This document shows, piece after piece, positions 63,699-64,000 of a stretch of DNA of 64,000 bases (position 1 is its first letter; each line of letters starts with the position of its first letter). The stretch lies in the NCBI GenBank assembly GCA_000381585.1, contig KB906735.1, forward strand, positions 292,566 to 356,565, given 5' to 3'. Made by a program: the position numbers and the translations under genes. The stretch comes from Acidobacteriaceae bacterium KBS 83. Lineage in GTDB: Bacteria > Acidobacteriota > Terriglobia > Terriglobales > Acidobacteriaceae. The notes beneath the pieces were generated by a model, which was not told the origin of the DNA, did no database searches, and saw only the letters and a list, made by a program, of their open reading frames with translations.

Positions 63699-64000
63699 AT
63701 GAAGCTGCTGTCAGTTGCAGCCTTGTCCGCCGTTCTAGTAGTACCTTGCATTGCTAACGCGAAAGTATCGAGCAGCAGTCCCAACTTGCCTTTTCCCAAG
63801 AGTCTCGGCATGTCGGCGACGAATGTCAGCCCGAACCTTCCCTTCCCAAAGAGCCTCGGCAAGTCCGGATCAGTGACGTTCAGCCCGAATCTGCCTTTCC
63901 CGAAGAGCCTCGGCAAGTCTGGATCGCTGGCTTATAGCCCGAATCTTCCGTTCCCGAAGAGCCTCGGCAAATCCGGATCAGTAGCGTACAGCCCGAATCT
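63699..64000 (+). CDS. Secreted tandem-repeat polypeptide of unrecognised family (3' end outside window)
   Basis: The open frame from ATG 63699 runs off the edge after 100 codons. A signal peptide (KLLSVAALSAVLVVPCIANA, likely cleaved after Ala21) is followed directly by tandem units: the first (residues 27-43) is SPNLPFPKSLGMSATNV, then three 18-residue units at 44-61, 62-79 and 80-97 (SPNLPFPKSLGKSGS plus V/L, T/A and F/Y), and a fifth begins at 98. No cysteines follow the signal. Proline, lysine and serine dominate, so it is likely disordered and basic. I do not recognise a family. It could be a structural or adhesive surface protein, or a precursor cut into repeated peptides; nothing in view decides. 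Confidence 0.75.
   Translation, partial: MKLLSVAALSAVLVVPCIANAKVSSSSPNLPFPKSLGMSATNVSPNLPFPKSLGKSGSVTFSPNLPFPKSLGKSGSLAYSPNLPFPKSLGKSGSVAYSPN
63777..64000 (+). repeat. 54-bp coding tandem repeats
   Basis: Units begin at 63777 (51 bp), 63828, 63882, 63936 (54 bp each) and 63990 (cut by the edge). The DNA words AGCCCGAAtCT and CCgAAGAGCCTCGGCAA recur with silent third-position changes, so the repeats have been kept at protein level for some time while still similar in DNA. Confidence 0.9.

Overview
The window looks like chromosome from an acidobacterium of the Terriglobales/Acidobacteriaceae type. This is inferred from gene content, not from a marker gene. The main evidence is a PadR regulator followed directly by a large duplicated MacB/FtsX-like 'ADOP' permease (14.6-17.7 kb), a winged-helix/Ser-Thr kinase/TolB-propeller fusion (20.2-23.3 kb), many secreted carbohydrate-active proteins and DUF3011 repeat proteins. 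Most genes start at ATG with clear AGGAG-type ribosome sites, but spacing is loose and operons are short.

Layout. 0-12 kb is a decaying carbohydrate region. Remnants of a RibD/DHFR-like protein, a VOC protein, a DUF1080-like protein, an LLM oxidoreductase, an AraC regulator and a complete but four-times-interrupted GH31 alpha-glycosidase lie among intact sugar genes: a mutarotase-like protein, two half-size EamA transporters, an enolase-superfamily dehydratase, a Zn alcohol dehydrogenase and an SDR. 12-18 kb holds a divergent TetR/DHA2 efflux pair with a palindromic operator, PadR-ADOP and a MarR. 18.5-23.3 kb has a di-heme cytochrome c peroxidase-like protein divergent from the kinase fusion. 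24-26.9 kb has a GH38-type alpha-mannosidase.

23.4-38.5 kb is a mosaic of mobile-element scars: a tRNA 3' half, a truncated integrase joined to the tail of an arylsulfatase, an IS3 transposase fragment, a tRNA-Val(CAC) 3' fragment, a split FixJ-type regulator, dead DJ-1 and flavodoxin genes next to a live aldo/keto reductase and SDR, two copies of HMCES/YedK (one dead), and a broken tyrosine integrase abutting an intact tRNA-Glu. From 38.7 kb to the end the genes are intact and look like core genome: queuosine-precursor transporter, quinone reductase, a second sugar-oxidation cluster (MFS; ADH-SDR-MBL with ATGA overlaps), ErpA, ComEA-like lipoprotein, YceI, PhoU, phenylalanine hydroxylase, a sulfatase, HPPD, flavin reductase, two tandem DUF3011 proteins, EamA, YceH, two MFS genes, an esterase-like hydrolase, MarR, and a PilZ/pseudo-receiver regulator operon.

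The most unusual element runs off the right edge: from 63699 a signal-peptide protein built from near-identical 18-residue units (SPNLPFPKSLGKSGSVxY), a secreted tandem-repeat polypeptide of unrecognised family.

Functional links: PhhA (Phe to Tyr) and HPPD (4-hydroxyphenylpyruvate to homogentisate) flank the sulfatase and are two steps of aromatic amino acid catabolism. The two sugar clusters and the GH31, GH38 and sulfatase genes suggest growth on plant or microbial polysaccharides. I made every call by reading translations and DNA by eye; no database search was run.
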